From Prevotella micans DSM 21469 = JCM 16134 (lineage in GTDB: Bacteria > Bacteroidota > Bacteroidia > Bacteroidales > Bacteroidaceae): 64,000 bases of DNA. Below are positions 33,601 to 41,422 of the stretch, piece by piece (position 1 is the stretch's first letter; the number at the start of each line of letters is the position of its first letter). Under the pieces are notes generated by a model, which ran no database searches, was not told the DNA's origin, and saw only the letters and a program-made list of their open reading frames with translations. The position numbers and the translations under genes were made by a program. The stretch is from positions 1 to 64,000 of the forward strand of contig NZ_BAKH01000001.1 in NCBI RefSeq assembly GCF_000614105.1. The letters are read 5' to 3'.

Positions 33601-35710
33601 CAGAATGGTTATTCTTCAAATCCGACACGAGTACAAGGTCGGTTTCGGCTCCGAGATGAAAATGTTTTCCGATCAGTCCGAGAGCATGCAGATTAGCATC
33701 CACGAGCTTCCCTTTAAGATGGGATGTGAGCTTACCCCCTTTCATATATGCAAGCACATCGAAACTCCCGACTGCCAGTCGCACGATTCCGCGTCGATTT
33801 TCGGAAACAAGTTTGAACTGCCGAACAGGCCCCTTTACATAATGGTAGTTTGTAAAATTAGATTTCACATCGACATCGGCCCATGTCGAAACCACATACG
33901 GCTCTTTCATTGCTCCAAGCCTGCGAAGGTCTACTCTGCTGAATCGTCCGCGCAGATGACCGTCAACGCTTTTATCGCTTATTCGCCCAACGAAACCGAA
34001 ATCACCACCAAGCATTACGTTTGTGCTCCGTATGCGTGCATCGGTCGTTCCGTTTTGCATTTTCACTCTGCCGTCGATGCCATCGAGCACATAGTTTCCG
34101 TAGCCGAACCGACGAATATCAAGCGAGAGATTCATTTCGGAGCGTTTACTGAATACATCGGTTCCACGTCCATTAAGCGCGATTGTTCCTGTGAACGGGG
34201 CCAGTTTCATATTCGGGAGGAATCGTTCGAGCTGCAATTCGTTGGCCTTGACGGCTAGATTATATTTTCCTGAACGAACGCCATATTCTCCTTTTATATT
34301 CACCCGTCCCGCTCCTTCGGTGAGCAGCATATTACCCGAATAATATCCTTCGCGCAACCGAACAGTTCCGTTCAGTCCGATATTGCGTGGCAGATTTATC
34401 ATCTTCGTCACAGCGCGCGGCATGAGCGGAAGAATGAAACCAAGATTCCCCAGTGTTCCTTTCAGTCGAAGATCGGCCTGCATTGCCGACGGTTTGTTTA
34501 GCGAGCCCACCCATCCTGTAGCCGAAATATTGAAATAGCCCTGCATTTTCAAACCGAGTTGTTTGAAAGTTGCCCGATTGAGATTCCCATAGATTTCGCC
34601 TAAAATCACGAGCGGAACGTTGGGAATTGCCCGATAAATTTTCCCGGGCAACGCAGTGAGGAAAGGCCGCAAATCAACTTTATTAGTATATCCATCTACC
34701 CGGACCGACAGTCGTCCGGGATTCTTCTGCTCGAAAACATTGGTATTCATTTTGAACATCCCCGACAGTCGCGAATTGGGCATTGTGAGGGCGAAATCGG
34801 AGAGTGCGACCGTGGCACCGTCGTATTCGAATGCGCCTTTGAGATTGTTCACAACGAGTCCGCTTTTTTCGTGGAAATTAAGTGTGCGAATACGCATTCC
34901 GATTCGCGGAGCAGCATACGCAAACGAATCCAATCCGATGTTGAGATTATCGAAATAGATGTGCCCGGCATCGAATCCACGCAACGCTCGTGGCGCATAT
35001 GTTTGATTGAACCGCAGAGCACCGTTTTGCCAGTCGAGACTTGCTAGCTGATAAACATTATCGTGCAGAAGCAATCGAGCCTCGCGTGCGGACGCAGTTC
35101 CGATTCGCGCCCAGATGTTCATTGTATCTCCGGGCATGTGCAGAGCGAAATCTGTTTTTGAGATATTGAGTTTTCCTATGGCAATTTTCCACAGCGGTCG
35201 TTGTTTCGAAGTATCGTCGGGCACGGTATCACCTAGTGCTATGTCGAGCCATCCGTTTTCGATGTCGGCCACATTCACGCGTAGGGAATCGCCCTTGAGG
35301 TTTATTCCGTGGCTCACGAGATGCAATTTCTTCAAGCGTCCTTTAATCCGAAGATCGCCGATGAGATTCGTAGTGTTTGCTTTCAGATTATTGAACGTGA
35401 GCTCGTCTACTTCCACCCGACCTTCGACCAACGGCATCAACTGCACCTTGGCTACAAGACGTTCTACGTCGGCTACAGTATCGCGTTCGGCTTGTATTAT
35501 TTTGAGATTATCCATCTGTAAATCTAGCGGAAACGAAAGTTCCACTCGCTCGAGAGTTATTTTCATACCGGTTTTCTCGGCAATGCTATTGGCCACTCGC
35601 TTTACAACCCAATTCTGAACCGGCGGACAGTAGAGCAACAGCGCGAAAATCAGAAAAAGCAAAATCGGAGTTGCAACTATAATCGCAAGCCATTTCAAAG
35701 CCTTTTTCAT
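30596..35710 (-). CDS. tamB: Translocation/assembly module protein TamB
   Basis: The product is a 1704-residue protein with an N-terminal membrane anchor (ALKWLAIIVATPILLFLIFALLLY) followed by AsmA-like sequence (GMKITLERVELSFPLDLQMDNLKI). A very long, beta-rich repetitive body spans the periplasm. The C-terminal DUF490 domain is recognisable (IPLRTFTIQDGSYIEFTGDPMQPTLNITATEEVKTSI, then MLASGMYL, then the final YTFKFSKRLWDNRLRINLGGRVSTG). TamB bridges the inner membrane to the Omp85-type TamL/TamA and helps lipid transport and outer membrane protein insertion. Length is normal for Bacteroidetes. A 380-residue antisense open frame at 33116-34258 is a shadow. A weak -7-like box (TTCCTTTG on minus near 35763) lies upstream. 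Confidence 0.93.
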   Translation of the reverse strand: MKKALKWLAIIVATPILLFLIFALLLYCPPVQNWVVKRVANSIAEKTGMKITLERVELSFPLDLQMDNLKIIQAERDTVADVERLVAKVQLMPLVEGRVEVDELTFNNLKANTTNLIGDLRIKGRLKKLHLVSHGINLKGDSLRVNVADIENGWLDIALGDTVPDDTSKQRPLWKIAIGKLNISKTDFALHMPGDTMNIWARIGTASAREARLLLHDNVYQLASLDWQNGALRFNQTYAPRALRGFDAGHIYFDNLNIGLDSFAYAAPRIGMRIRTLNFHEKSGLVVNNLKGAFEYDGATVALSDFALTMPNSRLSGMFKMNTNVFEQKNPGRLSVRVDGYTNKVDLRPFLTALPGKIYRAIPNVPLVILGEIYGNLNRATFKQLGLKMQGYFNISATGWVGSLNKPSAMQADLRLKGTLGNLGFILPLMPRAVTKMINLPRNIGLNGTVRLREGYYSGNMLLTEGAGRVNIKGEYGVRSGKYNLAVKANELQLERFLPNMKLAPFTGTIALNGRGTDVFSKRSEMNLSLDIRRFGYGNYVLDGIDGRVKMQNGTTDARIRSTNVMLGGDFGFVGRISDKSVDGHLRGRFSRVDLRRLGAMKEPYVVSTWADVDVKSNFTNYHYVKGPVRQFKLVSENRRGIVRLAVGSFDVLAYMKGGKLTSHLKGKLVDANLHALGLIGKHFHLGAETDLVLVSDLKNNHSVAGSVDNINLHETRGNERIELFAGNIHLDAGMKGNNIQGNINGNISRADLYQLGVAAHPFTTSFSTDMNFSTDMKDNLAVRGSMRNMQADIRDRHYVPGDVRLDIVSRLDTTRAVVDGGDFHLGASLGGSYRQLAKSGKNIYNDIMTQLANKRIDQPAIRKHLPTGRFLLKSGGDNLFSRLLAEQGYAFRSADIDLSSSPFDGLNGKILVDSLVYRDSLQLDTIRMKLLSNADGLTYDIALENNSRNTYPYKGYLRGSFYEHGIQSNVSIIDAKNRPGVALSFRAGMADRGIRMNITSDKSILGYKEFAVNDSNYIYVGRDRRISADMRLLAADGAGVQISTEDSDSTSLQNLTFSMHRFELGKLFTVLPFAPKMSGVVDGDYHIVQTASELTMSSDVTIKNLVYENNPMGDVGAQLVYMPQGDGSHYVDAIISQNGNEVGTFNGTYSNEGRGSLDATFKMNHFPLSYVNGFVPDQIIGLRGKGEGSLSVKGPLNRLDINGEVYLDSSYLVSVPYGIEMRFADDPVLIRNSRIEFENFELFANNNQPLNMSGYLDFSNLENMLMDVRMRATNFEIIDAKENARSEIFGKVFVNFGGRLRGPVANLHMDGMLSVLGSTNMTYVLRDGTLATDTELNDLVQFTNLTDSTADVVRRPDINGFSMNLGVNIDEQAHIVCALNADKSNYIDLFGGGNLQLNYDPANGARLRGRYTLSDGVMKYSLPIIPLRTFTIQDGSYIEFTGDPMQPTLNITATEEVKTSISNASGEGRLVDFACGVRLTGQFPKPGVEFIISAPEDQEIQNTLNTKSVEERSKLAVTMLASGMYLDGNNNASTNNAMNGALASFLQSQVNKITGKALSSMGLDITANMESTADVNGALHTDYTFKFSKRLWDNRLRINLGGRVSTGSQFSQDNGAYFDNFSLEYRLNKKETQYLKLYYEREAYDWLEGNQSEFGAGFMWRRKLRHFKDIFRFKNNDSNPIVQPQTKSERHDTLIRFTDERNK

Positions 35711-35835
35711 GCTCGATGAGATTCTCTTTTATAAAAAAACATGTTTACAGCGGGATTGATGCAAAGGAACACAAAAAAACTCGAACGACCCCTCTCCTGC
35801 GCTCATGCTATAACGGAGCGTTCACCAGGAGGCGA

Positions 35836-36897
35836 CTAGTGTTCGGTTATCTCATTTCGAATTTGCGTATAATCCGATGTCTTGTCAGGCAGAGTGTTAT
35901 TTTTCGATATTTCATCAGACGGGGCAGCAGAATCCGGAAGCGATTTTTCATCCGGAGATTCAACTTTTTTATCTGCAGAAATATCGTTCTCCCGTGCCTC
36001 AATAGAGGACTGGGGTTCTTCTTCTGCCGAGATATTTTCCTCCGTTATAGCCTTATTTTCTGAAGGATTACGATTATCTACCACTTTCTCACCCTCTGTG
36101 TTTTTATCGTTGGGCGAAGCATCATTCGGAGTTTGGGCGACATTTTTTTTCTTCCTTTTCCTCTTCGTGAGCACTTGTTCTTTGTAGCGTTTGATGAGAT
36201 AATTCATGCGATTGAGGAAACGGTCGAGGTCGGGGACAATGCCAAGAACGCTGATACTATTCACAATTTTAACCAGTTTAAGATAGGCCTCATCGCTCGC
36301 TCGACGGGCCAAACGACGTTCGCCCACGCGCCTACCTTGCCGCGCGTTAATTCTACTGAGCAGAAGCTCTTCGACCTTACAATTTGCCGATTTCAGGGCC
36401 TCCACATAGGCCTGCAAACCCAGCTTAGCCACCTGCGGGGCAAATCGACCCTCGCAATCTTCTATGAGCACCGTGATATTGGCGGTTTCGCGCTCTAGCT
36501 GTGCCCGCGGATTGATTCTCGACTCTTTTATGCGTTGATGAAGCTCGGTTGCGGCTTGTTTCATTTCGGGAATGGAGATTCGCAGAAAACTTCGTACGGC
36601 GGCCTTGAATCCAACGAAAAGCGAATCGCGCTCGCGGTCAACATCCTTAATATCATTGGTTGTCATGCTCTTTTTCGACAGTCGCATGCACCTTTCCTCC
36701 TCCGCCAGGGCTTTCTCGAGTTTGTCGACGGCCATTTTCACCCTATCATTAGCCAACAGCGCAGTTTCCGAACCAATGTAAGAGCACACATACTTAAAGA
36801 ATTGCTGATGCGCCCCATTGGGTATTTTCACGAGGTCTATGCCTCGGATTTCATTGAAAAGCTCATTTGTTTTCATACTATTCAGTTTCGTTTCCAT
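35836..36897 (-). CDS. DUF6261-like protein with charged C-terminal tail
   Basis: The product is 353 residues, or 346 from the second ATG at 36876. The N-terminal ELFNEIRGIDLVKIPNGAHQQFFKYV matches the pattern I associate with DUF6261, a Bacteroidales family of unknown function. Residues up to about 235 are predicted to be almost all helix. The tail of roughly 110 residues starts with a basic block (TKRKRKKK) and becomes acidic and low-complexity. There is no signal peptide or catalytic motif. The gene begins immediately beside a 42-bp-period palindrome array (36901-37297), as does the second family member at 62 kb. A nucleic-acid-binding or structural role is only inference. The family name is from memory of motifs and needs a profile search. 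Confidence 0.72.
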   Translation of the reverse strand: METKLNSMKTNELFNEIRGIDLVKIPNGAHQQFFKYVCSYIGSETALLANDRVKMAVDKLEKALAEEERCMRLSKKSMTTNDIKDVDRERDSLFVGFKAAVRSFLRISIPEMKQAATELHQRIKESRINPRAQLERETANITVLIEDCEGRFAPQVAKLGLQAYVEALKSANCKVEELLLSRINARQGRRVGERRLARRASDEAYLKLVKIVNSISVLGIVPDLDRFLNRMNYLIKRYKEQVLTKRKRKKKNVAQTPNDASPNDKNTEGEKVVDNRNPSENKAITEENISAEEEPQSSIEARENDISADKKVESPDEKSLPDSAAPSDEISKNNTLPDKTSDYTQIRNEITEH

Positions 36898-36900
36898 TAA

Positions 36901-37297
36901 AAATATTCTCCCGCAATATTAAAACAGCATTTCAATTAATTTGCAGAAGATTACGAAGATAATAAACATATATATAACATATATACGGTAACATCCGCAA
37001 AGATAAAAAATTATTTCTAATTATATATGGTAGTCTCCGCAAAAATAATTAATCATAAAAAATTATTTGCGGAATTTTCCGCAAGTATAAAACAATACTT
37101 TAATTCATATGCGGACTATTACGTAATAGTAAAATCATATTGAAAATGATTTGCGGAATAGTTCGCAGTTATAAAATTACTTTTTAATCACTTGCGGGAT
37201 TTTCCGCAGATATAAAATTATACTTAAAATTACTTGCGGAACATTCCGCAGATATAGAAATCTCTTATAATAATATTCGGATTTCTCCGCAAGTTTA
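36901..37297. repeat. 41-43-bp-period array of TTGCGGAA/TTCCGCAA palindromes beside DUF6261-like gene
   Basis: Palindromes of the form TGCGGAnnnTCCGCA (best copies ttgcggaattttccgcaa at about 37067 and ttgcggaacattccgca at about 37234) recur with GC at 36943, 36986 (decayed), 37027 (half), 37069, 37111, 37153, 37194, 37236 and 37277. Steps are 41-43 bp. Another half-unit (ctcccgcaa) lies at 36908. Spacers are AT-rich (gtataaaacaatactttaatt type). Copies near the gene are the most decayed, and those in the middle are best. The array fills the region upstream of the DUF6261-like gene on its 5' side. Confidence 0.85.
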
Positions 37298-37312
37298 AAA
37301 CAAAACTTAATA

Positions 37313-37513
37313 TGCCAACTCGAGCTGAACGATTCATAATAACGACACACGCCAATTCGGGCGGAATGCCCGCATGTAGGGACAGACCCCGTGTCTGTCC
37401 GCATCCGGACACGACCGGACGAAATACGTTATGCGGTCGGTAGACCGAATTGGCAGAGAGGCGGACAGACACGGGGTCTGTCCCTACATGCGGGCATTCC
37501 GCCCGAATTAGCA
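37313..37513. repeat. REPIN-like inverted pair of GGACAGAC hairpins
   Basis: Two hairpin cores at 37380-37400 (inverted) and 37463-37483 face each other. Between them lies GGACGAAATACGTTATGCGG plus its continuation, the reverse complement of the inner segment of the 7.3-kb element with about one mismatch. The outer left flank (gaacgattcataataacgac) is also shared with the element at 43.7-43.9 kb, reversed. Bases 37514-37587 contain no further feature. Confidence 0.78.
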
Positions 37514-37587
37514 TCCGTTGTTTATTACCCCATTGGCTTCTCAGAGGCTTAAGCAGATTCTTAAATCGAACTCACGTATATATTCCA

Positions 37588-37595
37588 TAACTTTG
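37588..37595 (+). promoter_or_regulatory. -7 promoter element for AICAR transformylase gene
   Basis: TAACTTTG matches TAnnTTTG and lies 28 bp before the start codon. Confidence 0.5.
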
Positions 37596-37623
37596 CTGCA
37601 CATTTTTACATAACATTGATTTT

Positions 37624-38805
37624 ATGAAAGAATTGATATTGAAATACGGATGCAATCCAAATCAAAAACCTTCGCGAGTTTTCATCGAGGATGGAGAACT
37701 GCCCATCGAAATTCTTAGCGGCCGACCGGGCTACATAAACCTGCTCGACGCGTTGAACAGTTGGCAACTTGTCAAAGAACTGCGAGAAGCCACCGCAATG
37801 CCGGCCGCAGCGTCGTTCAAACATGTGAGTCCGGCGGGCGCAGCCGTAGGATTACCGTTGAGCGACACGCTGCGGAAGATTTATTTTGTCGACGACATCA
37901 ACTTCCCGCTCACGCCACTGGCCAATGCATACGTGAGAGCTCGCGGAGCCGATCGGATGTGCTCGTTCGGCGATTTCTGCGCGCTGAGCGACACGTGCGA
38001 CGAAGCTACGGCGCGACTCATCAAACGTGAGGTTAGCGATGGAGTCATCGCACCCGACTATACCCCCGAAGCGCTCGAAATTCTTCGCTCGAAGCGCAAC
38101 GGAGCATACAATGTCATAAAAATCGACCCGACATACACACCACCAACAATGGAACGCAAACAGGTGTTCGGCATAACCTTCGAACAAGCACGTAACGAGG
38201 TGAAACTCGATAATCCGGAGCTTTTCGAGAATATTCCCACACGAAATAAAACGTTCACCAACGAAGCACGACGCGACCTCATAATTGCGCTAATTACGCT
38301 GAAATACACGCAAAGCAACTCGGTGTGCTACGCGAAAGACGGACAGGCAATTGGCATCGGAGCCGGACAACAAAGCAGAATTCACTGCACACGACTGGCC
38401 GGAACGAAAGCCGACGAATGGTGGCTCAGACAATGTCCAAAGGTTATGGAATTGCCTTTCAGAAACGATTTGCGTCGGGCTGACCGCGATACGGCAATCA
38501 GCACTTATCTATCCGACGAAGCCGAAGATATTCTTGTAGACGGCGCATGGCAACAACTATTCTCTCGTAGGCCGGAACCTCTCACAAACGAAGAACGCCG
38601 AGCATGGATAAGTCGGAATAAAGACGTTGCGCTGGGTTCGGACGCATTCTTTCCGTTCGGCGACAACATCGAACGCGCCCACAAAAGCGGCGTGCAATTC
38701 ATCGCGCAAGCCGGCGGAAGCATCCGCGACGACAATGTCATCTCGACTTGCAACAAACACAACATCGCAATGGCCTTCACCGGCATCCGATTGTTTCATC
38801 ATTAA
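37624..38805 (+). CDS. purH: AICAR formyltransferase without IMP cyclohydrolase domain
   Basis: The product is a 393-residue phosphoribosylaminoimidazolecarboxamide formyltransferase, the penultimate step of purine synthesis. MKELILKYGCNPNQKPSRVFI, SFKHVSPAGAAVGLPLS, the Lys-His catalytic pair region, TQSNSVCYAKDGQAIGIGAGQQSRIHCTRLAG and SDAFFPFGDNIERAHKSGVQFIAQAGGSIRDD are the expected motifs. The usual bifunctional PurH (over 500 residues) also carries an N-terminal methylglyoxal-synthase-like IMP cyclohydrolase, which is absent here. Single-domain forms are known in Bacteroidetes. A cyclohydrolase may be encoded elsewhere, or this may be a second, paralogous enzyme. Confidence 0.92.
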   Translation: MKELILKYGCNPNQKPSRVFIEDGELPIEILSGRPGYINLLDALNSWQLVKELREATAMPAAASFKHVSPAGAAVGLPLSDTLRKIYFVDDINFPLTPLANAYVRARGADRMCSFGDFCALSDTCDEATARLIKREVSDGVIAPDYTPEALEILRSKRNGAYNVIKIDPTYTPPTMERKQVFGITFEQARNEVKLDNPELFENIPTRNKTFTNEARRDLIIALITLKYTQSNSVCYAKDGQAIGIGAGQQSRIHCTRLAGTKADEWWLRQCPKVMELPFRNDLRRADRDTAISTYLSDEAEDILVDGAWQQLFSRRPEPLTNEERRAWISRNKDVALGSDAFFPFGDNIERAHKSGVQFIAQAGGSIRDDNVISTCNKHNIAMAFTGIRLFHH

Positions 38806-38820
38806 ACCAGACAATCATTC

Positions 38821-39006
38821 ATGGACGAATTCGATCAGATTCTCGAAAGCGGTATGGTTTTCCGCAAACCATCGAAACCTAAAACCAACGACGGAAAAAT
38901 TAAAACCAAGGCAAAAAAAAAGAAATACATCACCGGCGCCCATGGTTCGGGTAGTGCCAAACAGAAGGCAAAATATCGCGAGCAACGTTCGAGGCGGCGC
39001 AGGTAA
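38821..39006 (+). CDS. Small basic protein of unknown function
   Basis: The 61-residue product starts MDEFDQILESGMVFRKPSKP and ends in a strongly basic tail (KKKKYITGAHGSGSAKQKAK then YREQRSRRRR). It begins 15 bp after the AICAR transformylase stop and ends just before the pta promoter, so it is probably co-transcribed with the former. An acidic start followed by a Lys/Arg-rich, Gly-Ser-containing tail suggests an RNA or ribosome-associated protein, but I do not recognise a family. The clean boundaries argue that it is a real gene. Confidence 0.6.
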   Translation: MDEFDQILESGMVFRKPSKPKTNDGKIKTKAKKKKYITGAHGSGSAKQKAKYREQRSRRRR

Positions 39007-39010
39007 TTGT

Positions 39011-39018
39011 TACCTTTG
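39011..39018 (+). promoter_or_regulatory. -7 promoter element for pta-ackA
   Basis: TACCTTTG matches TAnnTTTG and lies 37 bp before the pta start codon, starting five bases after the preceding stop. Confidence 0.55.
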
Positions 39019-39055
39019 CAAAGCATGAAACACATAAAATAATTAAATAAAAACA

Positions 39056-40102
39056 ATGGATCTATTAAAGCAAATCGTTGAGCGAGCCAAAGCTCACAAA
39101 CAACGCATCGTTCTTCCAGAAGCCGAAGAAGAACGAACTCTGAAGGCCGCCGACAAAGTGTTAGCCGACGACATCGCAGAAATTATTCTCATCGGTAATC
39201 CCGAAAACATCCATCGCCTGGCCAACGAATGGAACCTGAAAAACATCGACAAAGCAACCATCGTCGACCCGATGAACAACCCCAAAAGCGAAGAATACGC
39301 CAAACTGCTCGCCGAACTTCGTAAATCGAAAGGTATGACAATCGAAAAAGCACGCGAATTGGTTAAAAACAACCTTTACCTGGGCTGCATGATTATCAAA
39401 ACCGAAGGCGCCGACGGACAAATTTCAGGAGCGCTCTCAACAACCGGCGATACGCTTCGCCCGGCCCTGCAGATAATAAAATGCGAACCCGGAATAACAT
39501 GCGTAAGCGGAGCAATGCTCGTTCTCACACACGAACAACAATACGGCGAAAACGGAATAGTAGTAATGGGCGACGTTGCCGTGACCCCAAATCCAACCGC
39601 CGACCAGCTTGCACAAATAGCCTACACAACCGCAGAAACCGCCAAAAGCGTGGCCGGATTCCAAGACCCACACATCGCCATTCTAAGCTTCTCAACCAAA
39701 GGCTCGGCAACCGACGCCAAAGACAAAACAACCGGAAAGAGCGCATACATAATCGATAAAGTAATCGAAGCAACCAAACTGGCCAAAGAACGCTATCCAC
39801 AACTCAAACTCGACGGCGAACTGCAGGCCGACGCAGCACTCGACCCAATCGTAGCTAAAAAGAAAGCACCCGAATCAGACATCGCCGGAAAAGCTAATGT
39901 GCTCATCGTGCCGAACCTTGAAGTGGGCAACATCGGCTACAAACTCATCCAACGCCTTGGAGGCGCAACCGCCATCGGCCCAATTCTGCAAGGAATTGCC
40001 CGACCGGTTAACGACCTATCACGCGGATGCTCCGTAGAAGACATTTACTACATGGTTGCCATAACAGCCTGTCAGGCACAGGACGCCAAAAAGAAAGTTT
40101 AA
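39056..40102 (+). CDS. pta: Phosphate acetyltransferase
   Basis: The product is a 348-residue single-domain phosphotransacetylase that converts acetyl-CoA and phosphate to acetyl phosphate. MDLLKQIVERAKAHKQRIVLPEAEEERTLKAA, SGALSTTGDTLRPALQII, VVMGDVAVTPNPTADQLAQIA and the C-terminal NVLIVPNLEVGNIGYKLIQRLGGATAIGPILQGI are diagnostic. It lacks the N-terminal regulatory domains of the long enterobacterial form. It is followed after 20 bp by ackA, together the standard acetate-forming, ATP-yielding pair. Confidence 0.97.
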   Translation: MDLLKQIVERAKAHKQRIVLPEAEEERTLKAADKVLADDIAEIILIGNPENIHRLANEWNLKNIDKATIVDPMNNPKSEEYAKLLAELRKSKGMTIEKARELVKNNLYLGCMIIKTEGADGQISGALSTTGDTLRPALQIIKCEPGITCVSGAMLVLTHEQQYGENGIVVMGDVAVTPNPTADQLAQIAYTTAETAKSVAGFQDPHIAILSFSTKGSATDAKDKTTGKSAYIIDKVIEATKLAKERYPQLKLDGELQADAALDPIVAKKKAPESDIAGKANVLIVPNLEVGNIGYKLIQRLGGATAIGPILQGIARPVNDLSRGCSVEDIYYMVAITACQAQDAKKKV

Positions 40103-40122
40103 AACATCACACAAAAGAAATT

Positions 40123-41328
40123 ATGAAGATATTAGTTCTAAACTGCGGAAGCAGCTCCATCAAGTACAAACTCTATGACATGACCGGAGAAACGGTTCTC
40201 GCACAAGGTAACGCCGAGCGTATCGGTCTTGACGAAGCCTTCGTGAAAGTAACTCTCAAAGACGGAAGCAAAGAAGAAATCATGCACGATATGCCCACAC
40301 ACAAAGAAGGCGTGAAGTTCGTGTTCGACCTTCTGCTCGATTCAAAATACGGCGCCCTAAAAAACCTCGACGAAATCGATGCCGTTGGACACAGAATCGT
40401 GCAAGGAGGCGATTTGTTCGAGAAAAGCTGCATAGTCACAAAGGAAGTCGAAGACGGAATCGAAAGTCTCATCGACCTCGCACCGGTTCACAACGCCGGT
40501 CATCTGCGCGGACTTCGTGCCGTCGACGCACTCATGCCACACACGCCGCAAGTGGTAGTTTTCGACAACGCATTCCACAGCACTATGCCGCCGTATGCTT
40601 TCCTCTATGCCGTGCCTTACGAATTTTATGAGAAATATCACGTACGTCGCTACGGATTCCACGGAACAAGCCACCGCTACGTGTCGCAACGCGTTTGCGA
40701 AATGCTGGGTGTTGACATTAAAACGCAGAAAATCATAACCTGTCACATAGGCAACGGTGCATCGGTTGCAGCAATCAAAAACGGAAAAGTAATCGACACC
40801 TCGATGGGGCTCACACCGTTAGCAGGTCTTATGATGGGTTCGCGCTCGGGTGATATCGACCCATCGGCCGTAACATATCTCATGGAAAAGCTCGGAAAGA
40901 AACCCCAGGAGATGGCCGACTTCCTGAACAAGGAAAGTGGAGTACTCGGAATAACCGGAATCAGCTCGGACATGCGCGAAATTGAAAACGCCGACCAACA
41001 GGGCGACCCGAAAGCTCATCTGGCCCTGGAGATGTACAACTATCGCATCAAGAAATATATCGGCGCCTATGCAGCCGCAATGAACGGTGTCGACATAATC
41101 GTGTGGACTGCAGGCGTGGGCGAAAACCAAATAAGTACACGCTGGAATGTTTGTTCAGACATGGATTATCTAGGCATAAAGATGGATAAAGAACGTAACA
41201 ACTGCCGTGGTAAAGAGCGCATCCTCTCGGCCGACGATTCGAGAGTGAAAGTAGTTCTGGTTCCAACCGACGAGGAAATCGTCATAGCCCGTGATACTCA
41301 GGAGCTGATTCTCGAAGCCAGGAAATAA
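40123..41328 (+). CDS. ackA: Acetate kinase
   Basis: The product is 401 residues from the ATG at 40123 (MKILVLNCGSSSIKYKLYDM). The longer open frame overlaps pta and is not used. It converts acetyl phosphate and ADP to acetate and ATP. Key motifs are the phosphate-binding NCGSSSIKY, VFDNAFHSTMPPYAFLYAVP, YGFHGTSHRYVS, CHIGNGASVAAI, DTSMGLTPLAGLMMGSRSGDIDP and VWTAGVGEN. It is in an operon with pta and a terminator follows. Confidence 0.97.
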   Translation: MKILVLNCGSSSIKYKLYDMTGETVLAQGNAERIGLDEAFVKVTLKDGSKEEIMHDMPTHKEGVKFVFDLLLDSKYGALKNLDEIDAVGHRIVQGGDLFEKSCIVTKEVEDGIESLIDLAPVHNAGHLRGLRAVDALMPHTPQVVVFDNAFHSTMPPYAFLYAVPYEFYEKYHVRRYGFHGTSHRYVSQRVCEMLGVDIKTQKIITCHIGNGASVAAIKNGKVIDTSMGLTPLAGLMMGSRSGDIDPSAVTYLMEKLGKKPQEMADFLNKESGVLGITGISSDMREIENADQQGDPKAHLALEMYNYRIKKYIGAYAAAMNGVDIIVWTAGVGENQISTRWNVCSDMDYLGIKMDKERNNCRGKERILSADDSRVKVVLVPTDEEIVIARDTQELILEARK

Positions 41329-41363
41329 GGAGTTTCTCTTTTGAATTAAATTTATTTATAACG

Positions 41364-41410
41364 GGCGTATCCGAAGCCGAATAGAATAGGCCGACGATAC
41401 GCCTCTTTTT
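41364..41410 (+). terminator. Rho-independent terminator after ackA
   Basis: An 8-bp stem (ggcgtatc 41364-41371 with gatacgcc 41396-41403) closes a 24-base loop that itself contains a small inverted repeat, followed by TCTTTTT. Confidence 0.7.
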
Positions 41411-41422
41411 AAAGGTAAGAAG

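Noticed and set aside
33116-34258. 380-residue plus-strand frame inside tamB
   Set aside because: It is antisense to tamB, which has clear domain structure over this stretch; the frame is a codon-use shadow.
37177-37514. Minus-strand frames of 75 and 94 residues
   Set aside because: They run across the hairpin pair and the array; residues such as RTDTGSVPTCG recur at every hairpin copy.
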